Of a stretch of DNA of 40,364 bases, positions 1-7,390 are shown piece by piece. This stretch comes from Propionibacteriaceae bacterium (GTDB lineage Bacteria; Actinomycetota; Actinomycetes; Propionibacteriales; Propionibacteriaceae): positions 1 to 40,364 of the forward strand of contig JAISJO010000080.1 of the NCBI GenBank assembly GCA_031261485.1, given 5' to 3'. The notes beneath the pieces were generated by a model. That model searched no databases. It was not told the DNA's origin and saw nothing but the letters and a program-made list of their open reading frames with translations. The translations under genes and the position numbers were made by a program. The stretch's first letter is position 1, and each line of letters starts with the position of its first letter.

Positions 1-816
1 AGCGAGGAACTTCCCAAACGAGATGGCGCAGATTCGCTCGCAGACGTTCATGACAAGTCGCATGTCGTGTTCCACCAGAAGAATCGCACAGCCATAGCGG
101 TCACGAATCTGGGTGATGGTTCGAGCCAAGTCCTCTGTCTCGGAGTCGTTGAGACCAGCGGCAGGTTCGTCCAAGATGATGAGGGTGGGCTCAGCCATGA
201 GCGTACGCGCCATCTCCAGCTTCTTGAGCACGCCGTAAGGCTGCCCGCCTGCCAATTGGTCTTTCAGGCCAATCAATCCGAGGAAATCAAGGACTCCCAG
301 CGCCTTCTCACGGAAGAGCTTCTCTTCTTTCCTCGCCCGAGGAAGTCTGAAGACCTGCTCAGCCATGGTTGCCCGGAAGTCGACATGGCCTCCGATGAGG
401 ACGTTGTCGATGAGGCTCAACTCGGGGATGACTTCCACATTCTGGAAAGTGCGCACCAAGCCATACTTGATGATGGAATGCACAGGGCGACCGACCAAGT
501 CAATGACCTGAGTCAGGGCCCTCACCGGCTCGCCGGAATCAGAATCCGCTGTCGTGCTCTTGTGATGAAGACGAGCCGGGTCATACCGGAAAAGGACCGT
601 GCCAGTGTCGGGCTTGTAGAACTGCGTGATGCAATTGAACCCTGTCGTCTTGCCCGCACCGTTAGGGCCGATGAGTCCGAAAATCTCGCGGTCATGAATG
701 GAGAAGGACAGGTCGTCCAATGCCTTCAGCCCACCGAAACTAATGGAGAGATTCTCAATCTTCAAGATGTCGCCGTCGGCCAGCGCCTCGCTCATGGAGT
801 CAGTCGTGTCGCTCAT
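1..816 (-). CDS. livG: Branched-chain amino acid-type ABC transporter, ATP-binding protein LivG (3' end outside window)
   Basis: One of the two ATPases that normally drive uptake through LivHM on the inner face of the membrane. Read on the minus strand, 272 codons are present and the C-terminus lies beyond base 1. Visible are a Walker A GPNGAGKT (about residues 50-57), a LivG-type signature PYGVLKKLEMAR (193-204), Walker B LIILDEP (212-218) and the switch histidine in VEHD (250). The start ATG overlaps the livM stop as ATGA (813-816), and an AGGAGGTGA-like ribosome site precedes it. Odd: roughly residues 80-113, between the Walker A region and the RTFQ motif, look longer than usual for LivG, with a polar stretch rich in Thr, Ser and Asp. 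Assignment to the LivG family is firm. The transported substrate is not shown; LivHMGF relatives also carry amides, urea or organic acids. Confidence 0.93.
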   Translation of the reverse strand, partial: MSDTTDSMSEALADGDILKIENLSISFGGLKALDDLSFSIHDREIFGLIGPNGAGKTTGFNCITQFYKPDTGTVLFRYDPARLHHKSTTADSDSGEPVRALTQVIDLVGRPVHSIIKYGLVRTFQNVEVIPELSLIDNVLIGGHVDFRATMAEQVFRLPRARKEEKLFREKALGVLDFLGLIGLKDQLAGGQPYGVLKKLEMARTLMAEPTLIILDEPAAGLNDSETEDLARTITQIRDRYGCAILLVEHDMRLVMNVCERICAISFGKFLA

Positions 817-1856
817 GCCATCACCTCCTGATTTTCCTTGTTCGCCACATTCGCCTGGTCCTTGCGCGGAAAGAGCCTACGCACGCCGCGCACTGCGATA
901 TCAGCCAGACCTTTGATCCCTTGTGGGAAGAACATGATGACGACAATGATCAACACCCCAGAGAAGATGTACGGCAGACCCGACACGTCTCCGATGACGG
1001 GCAGTTTCTTCAGCACCAATTCAGGCACTGCCCAAATGACAAAGGCACCCGCGATCGTTCCGTAAATGGAGCGCAGTCCGCCGACCACCACCATGGCGAT
1101 GATGTTCAGCGACATGAACATGTTCCACGTCGTCGGGTAGCTCGACTTGAGGAAGAACAGGTACAGCGACCCGGCCAGCCCCGCGTACAAAGTGGCGATG
1201 GAGAAGGCGAACAGCTTGTACTTCAGGACATTCACGCCCATGGCCCTGGCTGCGACCTCGGAGGAACGCATGGCATGCAAAGCGCGCCCCATCTGTCCGT
1301 GGACCATGTTGTACGTCAACATCATGACGATGACCAGGCACACCACAATCAGGATGAACACCAAAGTTCGGTCAGTCTGCACTCCGAAAATGATGGGGTA
1401 CTTGGACTGCTTGCCGGCCGTTCCATGCGTGAACCAGTCCAACTGCTCGAAGGTCTTGAGCAGAATCTCCGAGATGCACAAAGTGGCAATGGCTAGGTAA
1501 ATGGAGTGGATGCGCAACGAGATGACGCCCACAACCAAGCCGATCAAGGTCGGGAGGACCACCGCCAAGAGGATGGCCACCCAGAATCCCAGGTTCAGGT
1601 CGTCTTGGACATAGGACGCGAGATAAGCGCCCAGTCCCATGAAGCCAGCCGAACCCAGGGAGATGAGGCCCGAGTATCCCAATAGGAGGTTGAGGCCCAA
1701 AGCGACGATGGAGAAGATGAGCATGAAGCCCAAGGTCTGCAAGGTGGAGGACTTCATACCCATGGACTTGCCCACAGTGGGAAGCAAGCACAGCAGGACG
1801 CCGAACGCGAGGAATTGCAGGTGAGGATTCTTGATGATTCTTGTGAAGATGCTCAT
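813..1856 (-). CDS. livM: Branched-chain amino acid-type ABC transporter, permease LivM
   Basis: Second membrane permease of the Liv-type importer, 347 residues starting MSIFTRIIKN. The open frame continues 62 codons further upstream, but that part is a shadow of livH and has no membrane character, so I use the internal ATG at 1856, 4 bases after the livH stop, with a weak AAGGTG site. The protein is hydrophobic throughout with about nine or ten predicted membrane spans. It contains the family's glycine-rich LLGYSGLISLGSAGFMGLGAY region near residues 50-70 and the cytoplasmic loop near GRALHAMRSSEVAARAMGV that contacts the ATPases. Its stop overlaps livG. Cotranscribed with livH and livG. Confidence 0.92.
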   Translation of the reverse strand: MSIFTRIIKNPHLQFLAFGVLLCLLPTVGKSMGMKSSTLQTLGFMLIFSIVALGLNLLLGYSGLISLGSAGFMGLGAYLASYVQDDLNLGFWVAILLAVVLPTLIGLVVGVISLRIHSIYLAIATLCISEILLKTFEQLDWFTHGTAGKQSKYPIIFGVQTDRTLVFILIVVCLVIVMMLTYNMVHGQMGRALHAMRSSEVAARAMGVNVLKYKLFAFSIATLYAGLAGSLYLFFLKSSYPTTWNMFMSLNIIAMVVVGGLRSIYGTIAGAFVIWAVPELVLKKLPVIGDVSGLPYIFSGVLIIVVIMFFPQGIKGLADIAVRGVRRLFPRKDQANVANKENQEVMA

Positions 1857-1860
1857 GGAA

Positions 1861-2736
1861 CTACACCTTCGCCACGAATGTCTTGCCCACGAGACCGTTG
1901 GGACGAATGAGCAGGAAGAGGAGGATGAGCCCGAACATGATCTGGTCGCCCCACACCGAGGAGACGTGGAGCTTGAGGAAGTTCGAGGCGATGGCGATGA
2001 TGTACGCGGCGAACACCGGGCCGTAGAAGGTCTGGAACCCACCCAGGACGCAAGCGAAGAGGGCCGAAACCTGGACAGCGTTCATGAAGACTGGGGTCAC
2101 AGTGGTCGTCGGAGCAATCATGACGGCAGCCAGCATGCCGAGCACACCGGCGGCAGCCCATGCGAAGAGAGTGACTGTCCTCGTCGGGATACCCATGAGA
2201 CGGGCTGTCGGTTCGTTCGACGCAGTGGCCCGCACAGCCAACCCGATCTTGGTCTTCTGAAGCACGAAGTACAGCCCCACTGCGATGGCGATGCCCAACA
2301 AGATATTGAAGATGCCGTTGTAGGAGATGTTCGCCCCAGCCAGGGACACATCACCGGATGGGATAGCCTTAGGCACAAGCATAGGGTCAGTGCCGAAGAT
2401 GATCGGCGCCAACCCTAAGAAGACCATGATCAACCCCAAGGTGATGATCTCCTTGCCGACTGAGGTCGCCCGTTTCAGACGTCGAATGATGGCGAAGTCA
2501 ACTAGGAAGCCACACAGGACAGCGACGACGACACCGCAGAGGACCGCCTGCCACAGGGGAAGGCCCCAATGGTTGAGGACGAATGCCACTGCCGTGCCGG
2601 AGAACATGCCCATAGAGCCTTGCGCAAAATGCATGACCAGGGAGGTTCGCCACACGATGACGATGCCCAAGGCAGCCAACGCATAGACCGAACCTGTCTC
2701 CAGGCTGCGTAGTAGCGGTTGTACAAATAGGTCCAC
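1861..2736 (-). CDS. livH: Branched-chain amino acid-type ABC transporter, permease LivH
   Basis: First permease of the Liv-type importer, 291 residues. It starts at a GTG (GTG-GAC-CTA, read as MDLFVQPLL) about 8 bases after an AAAGGA site. The typical LivH beginning is visible: LETGSVYALAALGIVIVWRTS followed by FAQGSMGMFSGTAVAF, and the conserved loop LAVRATASNEPTARLMGI near residue 180 that engages the ATPase. About eight hydrophobic spans. It is the first gene of a livH-livM-livG operon read leftwards from the promoter at 2767-2795. The solute-binding protein and LivF expected for a full system would lie outside the window to the left. Substrate unknown. Confidence 0.92.
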   Translation of the reverse strand: MDLFVQPLLRSLETGSVYALAALGIVIVWRTSLVMHFAQGSMGMFSGTAVAFVLNHWGLPLWQAVLCGVVVAVLCGFLVDFAIIRRLKRATSVGKEIITLGLIMVFLGLAPIIFGTDPMLVPKAIPSGDVSLAGANISYNGIFNILLGIAIAVGLYFVLQKTKIGLAVRATASNEPTARLMGIPTRTVTLFAWAAAGVLGMLAAVMIAPTTTVTPVFMNAVQVSALFACVLGGFQTFYGPVFAAYIIAIASNFLKLHVSSVWGDQIMFGLILLFLLIRPNGLVGKTFVAKV

Positions 2737-2766
2737 CGCACCGTGTCCTTTCTCGAATGTGGCACC

Positions 2767-2795
2767 AGGCTATGACAGGGCTGTCACTTTGTCAA
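2767..2795 (-). promoter_or_regulatory. liv operon promoter with a TetR-type operator inside the spacer
   Basis: On the minus strand a consensus -35 TTGACA (2795-2790) is followed after exactly 17 bases by TAGCCT (2772-2767). The palindrome TGACAG-GG-CTGTCA (2773-2786) fills most of the spacer, so a bound repressor would block RNA polymerase. The same TGACA-N4-TGTCA core occurs at 2871, 2934 and 12289. The promoter is a prediction from sequence; the operator is directly visible. Confidence 0.7.
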
Positions 2796-2870
2796 TCGTC
2801 TTCCGCAAGATTGTGACCGAATGGTTATAATTCCTAGCCAAACAGGGTAAGGACAGGGAATAATCTCTTG

Positions 2871-2884
2871 TGACACCCGTGTCA
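2871..2884. promoter_or_regulatory. TGACA-N4-TGTCA operator, upstream of the thiolase-like gene
   Basis: Perfect inverted repeat GTGACAC-CC-GTGTCAC (2870-2885), the most symmetric of the four copies in the window. It lies 10 bases upstream of the predicted -35 of the rightward promoter. Likely bound by the TetR protein encoded at 11214-11822 (inference). Confidence 0.65.
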
Positions 2885-2894
2885 CGATGATCCC

Positions 2895-2922
2895 TTGCAT
2901 CCCGCCAAATCGGTGCTATGCT
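2895..2922 (+). promoter_or_regulatory. Promoter of the thiolase-like / CoA-transferase genes
   Basis: TTGCAT (2895-2900), 16-base spacer, then an extended -10 TGC-TATGCT (2914-2922). Transcription would start near 2929, leaving a leader of about 35 bases to the ATG at 2964. It is flanked on both sides by TGACA-N4-TGTCA operators. Confidence 0.55.
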
Positions 2923-2933
2923 GTGCGTCAAGA

Positions 2934-2947
2934 TGACACTGATGTCA
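2934..2947. promoter_or_regulatory. TGACA-N4-TGTCA operator, at the transcription start of the thiolase-like gene
   Basis: TGACA-CTGA-TGTCA lies just downstream of the predicted start point and immediately before the GGAAGGAGA ribosome site. A bound dimer here would block initiation or elongation. Third copy of the motif in 175 bases. Confidence 0.65.
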
Positions 2948-2963
2948 CATCGGAAGGAGACAC

Positions 2964-3989
2964 ATGGGCGAGAATATCGGAATCGTTGGCTATGGCTTAT
3001 ATATTCCTGAAACACGTATGTCAGCGGCGCAGATTTCTGAGGCAACAAATGGCGTATGGTCTGAGGACGCCGTGAAAAACAAGTTGGGCATCATCTCCAA
3101 ACCCATCCCCGGCCCTGAAGACGGCACCCAGGAAATGGGAGCTCGGGCATCTCTCGACGCTCTGAAGCGGACAGGGGTCAACCCCAAAGATATCGACGTT
3201 ATTTTGTGCGTGGGTGAGGAATGGAAAGAATACGGCCTGACCACCTCTGCGCTGTACATCCAAAATGCCATCGGCGCGACGAATGCCTGGGGCATTGACG
3301 TGGCGAACCGCTGCTGCACGACGCTGACGGCCCTCAAGATGGCCAAGGACATGTTGAACGCCGACCCGGAAATCAACACCATCCTCATCGCTGGCGGTTA
3401 CCGCAACGGCGACTTCATTGATTACACCGACTCTGCTGTGTCCATGATGTTCAACCTCGCCGCTGGTGGCGGGGCCTTCATCGTGCGCAGGAACATGGAG
3501 GAGAATCTTCTTCTCGGCACGCACATCATGGCGGACGGCTCCTTGGTCCACACAGCGGGCGTGGAGATTGGCGGCATCGTCAAGCCCTTCACCCCCGACA
3601 ATGTGGACGAAGGGTACAAGTCTTTGCGACTCCTGGATGCGACCACCATGAAGAATCGCCTCAATGAGACGTCCCTGCCGAACTGGTACCACTGCATTGA
3701 CGAGTCCCTGCGCAAGTCAGGTAACCTGACAAGGGCAGACATCGATTATCTGGGTGTCTTGCACTTCAAGAAGTCTCAGCACTTGGCCATCCTGGCCGAG
3801 ATGGGGCTGACGGAAGACAATTCGGTCTACCTCGAAGACTACGGTCACATCGGCCAAGTCGACCAGATGCTCACCATCCACCTAGGGCTGGAGCAAGGCA
3901 GGATTCGCAGTGGCTCCCTGGTCACCCTGATCGCTGCCGGCATCGGCTACACCTGGGCCTCCACCTGCATTCGCTGGGGCAGGGCCTGA
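2964..3989 (+). CDS. KAS III-like / thiolase-fold acyl-CoA condensing enzyme
   Basis: A 341-residue thiolase-superfamily protein, the usual length for 3-oxoacyl-ACP synthase III or short HMG-CoA-synthase-like enzymes. The start is fixed by GGAAGGAG seven bases before the ATG. The N-terminus GIVGYGLYIPETRM is typical of the family. The nucleophile is Cys117 in DVANRCC, aligned with KAS III DVAAAC, and His267 in LHFKKSQ aligns with the second catalytic residue. The third position, normally Asn in YGNTSAA, reads YGHIGQVDQ around 293-301, so the usual Asn is a His. This suggests a condensation or acyl-transfer reaction on CoA rather than ACP substrates (inference). It shares a repressible promoter region with livHMG and is followed after 36 bases by a CoA-transferase, so the pair probably acts on one acyl-CoA intermediate. 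Exact substrate unknown. Confidence 0.8.
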   Translation: MGENIGIVGYGLYIPETRMSAAQISEATNGVWSEDAVKNKLGIISKPIPGPEDGTQEMGARASLDALKRTGVNPKDIDVILCVGEEWKEYGLTTSALYIQNAIGATNAWGIDVANRCCTTLTALKMAKDMLNADPEINTILIAGGYRNGDFIDYTDSAVSMMFNLAAGGGAFIVRRNMEENLLLGTHIMADGSLVHTAGVEIGGIVKPFTPDNVDEGYKSLRLLDATTMKNRLNETSLPNWYHCIDESLRKSGNLTRADIDYLGVLHFKKSQHLAILAEMGLTEDNSVYLEDYGHIGQVDQMLTIHLGLEQGRIRSGSLVTLIAAGIGYTWASTCIRWGRA

Positions 3990-4025
3990 CCACTTACCAT
4001 TCGAACGAAACAGTTAGGAACGACG

Positions 4026-5339
4026 ATGTTCGATTACAAGTCCAAAGTTATCTCCGTCGATCAGGCTCTCGACCTGATTGAGGACGGAGACCTCATCACA
4101 GTCGGTTTGGGGGCCAACGAGCCTCCGGCCTTCTTGTCCAACCTGCACCGCATCGTCGGGAGCGTCAAAGACGTGACCATCTCGAACTGCCTGCCCCTGG
4201 TGGAGGGAGATTACCTCAAGGAAGAAAATGTGGCGAGCACGTTCTACATCGATTCCTGGTTCTCCACTCCCCCACTGCGCAAGTTGAGCCACACGGGTCG
4301 GGTGTCGTACATCCCGAACAACCTCCACTTCGCTGGCATCAAGCGCAACTTCCACCGGCCGTCCGCCATCGACATCTCGCTGGCCTCCACGCCTGGGCCT
4401 GACGGGCTCATCCGCTTCGCGTGTGGCAACACCTACGAAGAGAAGATTGGCGAGCGCGCGAAATATCGCATCTTGGAGGTAAGCCCCAATGCGCCTTGGT
4501 GCTATGGCCAGAACTACTTCGACCTCGACGAGATCGACTACATCATCGAGTCGGATGCCGCGCCTTGCACCATCGGTTCGGTTGCGCCCAACGAGAAAGA
4601 CCTAGCCATCGGCAAGATCATCGCCGAGTTGGTCAACGATGGCGACTGCATCCAAGTCGGCATCGGCGGCATCCCCAATGCGGTGTGCCAGTCGCTGTAC
4701 GAGAAGAAAGACCTCGGCATCCACACCGAGATGATGACCACGGGCATCATGGACTTGATGAAAGCTGGCGTGGTCACCAATGCACGCAAGCAGGTGGACG
4801 TCGGCAAGACGGTCTTCGCGTTCGCTGCTGGCTCGCCTGAAATGTACGAGTTCATGGATCACAACAAGGACCTGTGGACTGGGCGCGGCGAGGAAGTCAA
4901 CGACCCCTATGTCATCGCTCGCAACGACAACCAGGTGTCCATCAACACCACGGTCGAGGTGGACCTGACCGGCCAGTGCTGCTCGGAATCGATTGGCACC
5001 CTACAGATCTCCGGCTCGGGTGGCCAGGCCGACACCGCCATCGGAGCGCAGAACTCCGAGGGTGGCCGCTCCATCATCGCCTTGTACTCCACCAACGAGC
5101 GCAAGAACCGCGAGACCGGCGAAGTCGAGGTGACGAGCAAGATTGTGCCGACACTGAGGCCTGGCGCTGGCGTGACCCTGTCGCGCAACGACGTCGACTG
5201 GGTCGTCACTGAGTATGGCGCTGTCCGCCTTCGTGGGACTACGGTGCGCGAACGTTGCCAGTTGCTTGCTTCCATTGCGCATCCTGACTTCCGTGACGGC
5301 CTCTTCGCGGCCGCCCGCGAGTTTGGGTACCTGGTCTGA
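4026..5339 (+). CDS. Acetyl-CoA hydrolase/transferase family CoA-transferase (4-hydroxybutyrate CoA-transferase-like)
   Basis: A 437-residue class I-type CoA-transferase of the acetyl-CoA hydrolase/transferase family, which moves CoA between carboxylic acids through a glutamyl-CoA thioester. Seen: IGGIPNAV (about 214-221), GIHTEMM with the likely catalytic Glu235, and the C-terminal glycine-rich SGSGGQADTAIGA (329-341) that binds CoA. Length and motif order match 4-hydroxybutyrate or butyryl-CoA:acetate CoA-transferases, but the acid partner cannot be read from sequence. The start ATG follows TTAGGAA. It lies 36 bases after the thiolase-like gene with no terminator between, so the two are almost certainly cotranscribed. 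A large hairpin (5370-5438) follows. Confidence 0.87.
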   Translation: MFDYKSKVISVDQALDLIEDGDLITVGLGANEPPAFLSNLHRIVGSVKDVTISNCLPLVEGDYLKEENVASTFYIDSWFSTPPLRKLSHTGRVSYIPNNLHFAGIKRNFHRPSAIDISLASTPGPDGLIRFACGNTYEEKIGERAKYRILEVSPNAPWCYGQNYFDLDEIDYIIESDAAPCTIGSVAPNEKDLAIGKIIAELVNDGDCIQVGIGGIPNAVCQSLYEKKDLGIHTEMMTTGIMDLMKAGVVTNARKQVDVGKTVFAFAAGSPEMYEFMDHNKDLWTGRGEEVNDPYVIARNDNQVSINTTVEVDLTGQCCSESIGTLQISGSGGQADTAIGAQNSEGGRSIIALYSTNERKNRETGEVEVTSKIVPTLRPGAGVTLSRNDVDWVVTEYGAVRLRGTTVRERCQLLASIAHPDFRDGLFAAAREFGYLV

Positions 5340-5369
5340 GGACTTGAGGACCCACTGACCAGGTCCCCT

Positions 5370-5438
5370 CGTCATTCTGCGCGTAGTCGCGGAATCCATC
5401 TGACAGGTGTATATCCTGCGACTACGCGCAGGATGACG
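5370..5438. repeat. Large imperfect palindrome, possible dispersed repeat or terminator
   Basis: Arms 5370-5395 and 5413-5438 are complementary at about 23 of 26 positions, around a 17-base loop. The left arm begins CGTCATTCTGCGCGTAGTCG and the right arm ends CGACTACGCGCAGGATGACG. The stem is far longer than a usual terminator and has no T-run, so it looks like a REP- or MITE-type element that may also end transcription of the CoA-transferase gene. The element is seen; its being dispersed in the genome is inference. Confidence 0.7.
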
Positions 5439-5515
5439 GACACGTTGGCCGAGAATCAGCAATTCCCAAGCTCTCCCCCAACCCTCCATATTGACCCACT
5501 GATAAGGAGTGAGTA

Positions 5516-6334
5516 ATGGCAACCTTCACCTACGAGGGAATCGATCTCTACTACGAGGACCGTGGTTCGGGCACTCCCCTGCTCATCCTCAATGGCATCT
5601 TCATGTCCTGTGCTTCTTGGGCGGCCTTCGTGCCCGCGTTCACCGAGCACAACCGTCTGCTGCTGCTCGACCTGGCGGACCAGGGCAAGTCCGGGCTGAT
5701 GGACCATGAATACACCCAGGAGCTCCAAGAGCGGGTGGTACTGGCTTTCCTCGACCACCTGGGCCTGGAGAAGGCGTCTATCTGTGGCATCTCGTATGGC
5801 GGGGAGGTCGCCATCAGGGTGGCCGCCCATCATCCAGAACGTGTCGAGAAGCTCGTCTTGTCGAACACCTGCGCCCACACGTCGGCTTGGCTCAAAGACA
5901 TCGGCCACTCGTGGGAGTATGCGATGGCCAGCCATGATGGGCACCAGTTCTTCGCCACGTGCATCCCCACGGTGTACTCCCCCAACTTCTACGAGGAGCA
6001 CGAGCAGTGGGCACATGAGCGGGAGGAACTGTTCGTCCGCATGTTCTCAGCGGAGGTGTACGACGCATTCGCAAGGCTCACTCGTTCAGCCGAGACCCAC
6101 GACGAGCGAGCCAACTTGGGCAATATCACCGCTGAGACCCTGGTCATTTCCGCCGAATGGGACTTCATCACCCCCCTGCCCAATCAGCAGGAACTTCTGG
6201 CGAAGATTCCCAACGCTGGGCATGTGCTGATTTCCGACTGCGGCCACGCGGCCATGTACGAGAAGCCCACAGAGTTCACCGCCGCCGTCCTCGGTTTCGT
6301 CAACTCCAACACAGCGTCCATCCGGATTCTGTAG
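5516..6334 (+). CDS. Alpha/beta hydrolase fold protein
   Basis: A 272-residue alpha/beta hydrolase, probably an esterase, thioesterase or acyl hydrolase in the cytoplasm; no signal peptide. Triad candidates are visible: Ser93 in the nucleophile elbow GISYGGE, Asp216 in AEWDFITP, and His244 in DCGHAAMYEKP. The early NGIFMSCASW (26-35) would form the oxyanion hole. A strong AAGGAG site precedes the ATG. It follows the CoA-transferase gene on the same strand after 176 bases that hold the long palindrome, so it may be in the same operon or have its own promoter. Context suggests hydrolysis of an ester or thioester in the same acyl-CoA pathway. Substrate unknown. Confidence 0.85.
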   Translation: MATFTYEGIDLYYEDRGSGTPLLILNGIFMSCASWAAFVPAFTEHNRLLLLDLADQGKSGLMDHEYTQELQERVVLAFLDHLGLEKASICGISYGGEVAIRVAAHHPERVEKLVLSNTCAHTSAWLKDIGHSWEYAMASHDGHQFFATCIPTVYSPNFYEEHEQWAHEREELFVRMFSAEVYDAFARLTRSAETHDERANLGNITAETLVISAEWDFITPLPNQQELLAKIPNAGHVLISDCGHAAMYEKPTEFTAAVLGFVNSNTASIRIL

Positions 6335-6436
6335 AGAAATCCTGCACCTTACGTCTGGCCCGTTCGCGCCAACGCGGTGCCAGCGGTCACGATTGTCTGG
6401 ACGTATGATGGACATTGTCTATCGAAAGCCAGTTCC

Positions 6437-7213
6437 ATGAAAATCCTGTTTGCGGGTGACTACCACCTCAAGCCACAGATGCTTGAACCCCTGAAACGGT
6501 TGGCTGACACCCATCAGCCCGACAGGATCGTGTTCTTGGGCGATCTGGTGGACGACTGGGATGCGGCTGCGCTGGATTACGACCGTGGCCTCGAACAACT
6601 GGCTGACTTCGTGAACAAGCAGGGGCGCGCCACTGTCACGCTACTGTATGGCAACCACGACCTTCGCTACCTTGAGTGGCCGCCAGTCATGGACGGCTTT
6701 GGGTACAACGCTAGCGCGGCCCTACTGATCAAAGAGTCTCTTGAGGCCAATGCCGACATCATGAGAGTGGCCGAGGATGCGATGGATGCGGCTGGCTCAC
6801 CTTGGCTCTTCACTCATGCCGGACTGACGAAAGACTGGGCCAAGAGGTATCTGGCAAATGACATGTCTTCTCCCAATCCCGACGTGACAGTCATTGCCGA
6901 CAGCCTGAACGCCATGGTGACCACGGCACAAGGCCGAGCTGAGTTGCAAACCGTGGGTTACCTGCGAGGCGGGCGCGGCATCCCAGGCCCACTGTGGGCC
7001 GATTTCGACGAATTGACGAGCAACCTTTTTCCAGGAATCAACCAAGTCATCGGCCACACGCCACAGACAACATGCCAACACCTCACCACAGACAACGGCG
7101 ACCAAGTCTGGGCCTGCGACACCTGGTCCACGTACATGAACAATCGCCCAATCGGTGATCGAAGTTTCCTGCTGATGGATTTCGCGTCGACAGAGGCCAC
7201 GGTCCTGCGCTAG
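6437..7213 (+). CDS. Calcineurin-like metallophosphoesterase
   Basis: A 258-residue cytoplasmic metallophosphoesterase. The metal-ligand motifs occur in the family order: GDYH (DxH, near residue 7), GDLVDDW, LLYGNHD, a THAG late histidine, and VIGHTPQT. These bind two divalent metals that hydrolyse phosphomono- or diesters. I start at the ATG giving MKILFAGDYH because the motif-bearing strand begins there. The frame extends 20 codons upstream but that part is not family-like, and no strong ribosome site is visible for either start. A TATGAT -10-like element at 6404-6409 would suit a short leader. No clear functional link to either neighbour. Confidence 0.85.
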   Translation: MKILFAGDYHLKPQMLEPLKRLADTHQPDRIVFLGDLVDDWDAAALDYDRGLEQLADFVNKQGRATVTLLYGNHDLRYLEWPPVMDGFGYNASAALLIKESLEANADIMRVAEDAMDAAGSPWLFTHAGLTKDWAKRYLANDMSSPNPDVTVIADSLNAMVTTAQGRAELQTVGYLRGGRGIPGPLWADFDELTSNLFPGINQVIGHTPQTTCQHLTTDNGDQVWACDTWSTYMNNRPIGDRSFLLMDFASTEATVLR

Positions 7214-7303
7214 TCATCCCTGACCCTGGCAGCTCAACCAGCAAGCCTTTGTCAATGCCACTAAACCCCCCACCGCCAAGACTCTCGCTCGCGGGCTGAT
7301 TCG

Positions 7304-7375
7304 TTGTACACGGAAATTGGTGTACGTTTGTACTCGACTTTTCGTGTACAGTTGTACTCGAAAGTTCGCGTACAA
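7304..7375 (+). repeat. Three 24-bp palindromic iterons upstream of the ATPase pair
   Basis: Three tandem 24-base units, 7304-7327, 7328-7351 and 7352-7375. GTAC recurs at 7306, 7322, 7330, 7346, 7354 and 7370, giving an alternating 16/8 spacing. Each unit is itself a near-palindrome of the form TTGTACnCGAA, two bases, then TTCGnGTACAA; the third unit fits best. The array ends four bases before the ribosome site of the ATPase gene, so it occupies the promoter and is probably the binding site of a multimeric regulator (inference). Confidence 0.9.
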
Positions 7376-7390
7376 CTTGGAGGCGCTCCT

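Noticed and set aside
67-831. A 254-codon open frame on the plus strand
   Set aside because: It is antisense to livG, whose Walker motifs are clear; the translation has no family features.
7304-7375. CRISPR array
   Set aside because: Units are contiguous palindromes without unique spacers, and no cas genes are present.
7304-7390. N-terminal extension of the first ATPase through the 24-bp repeats
   Set aside because: The ATG at 7391 has an ideal GGAGG site and the family N-terminus starts there; the repeat is palindromic and better explained as operator DNA.
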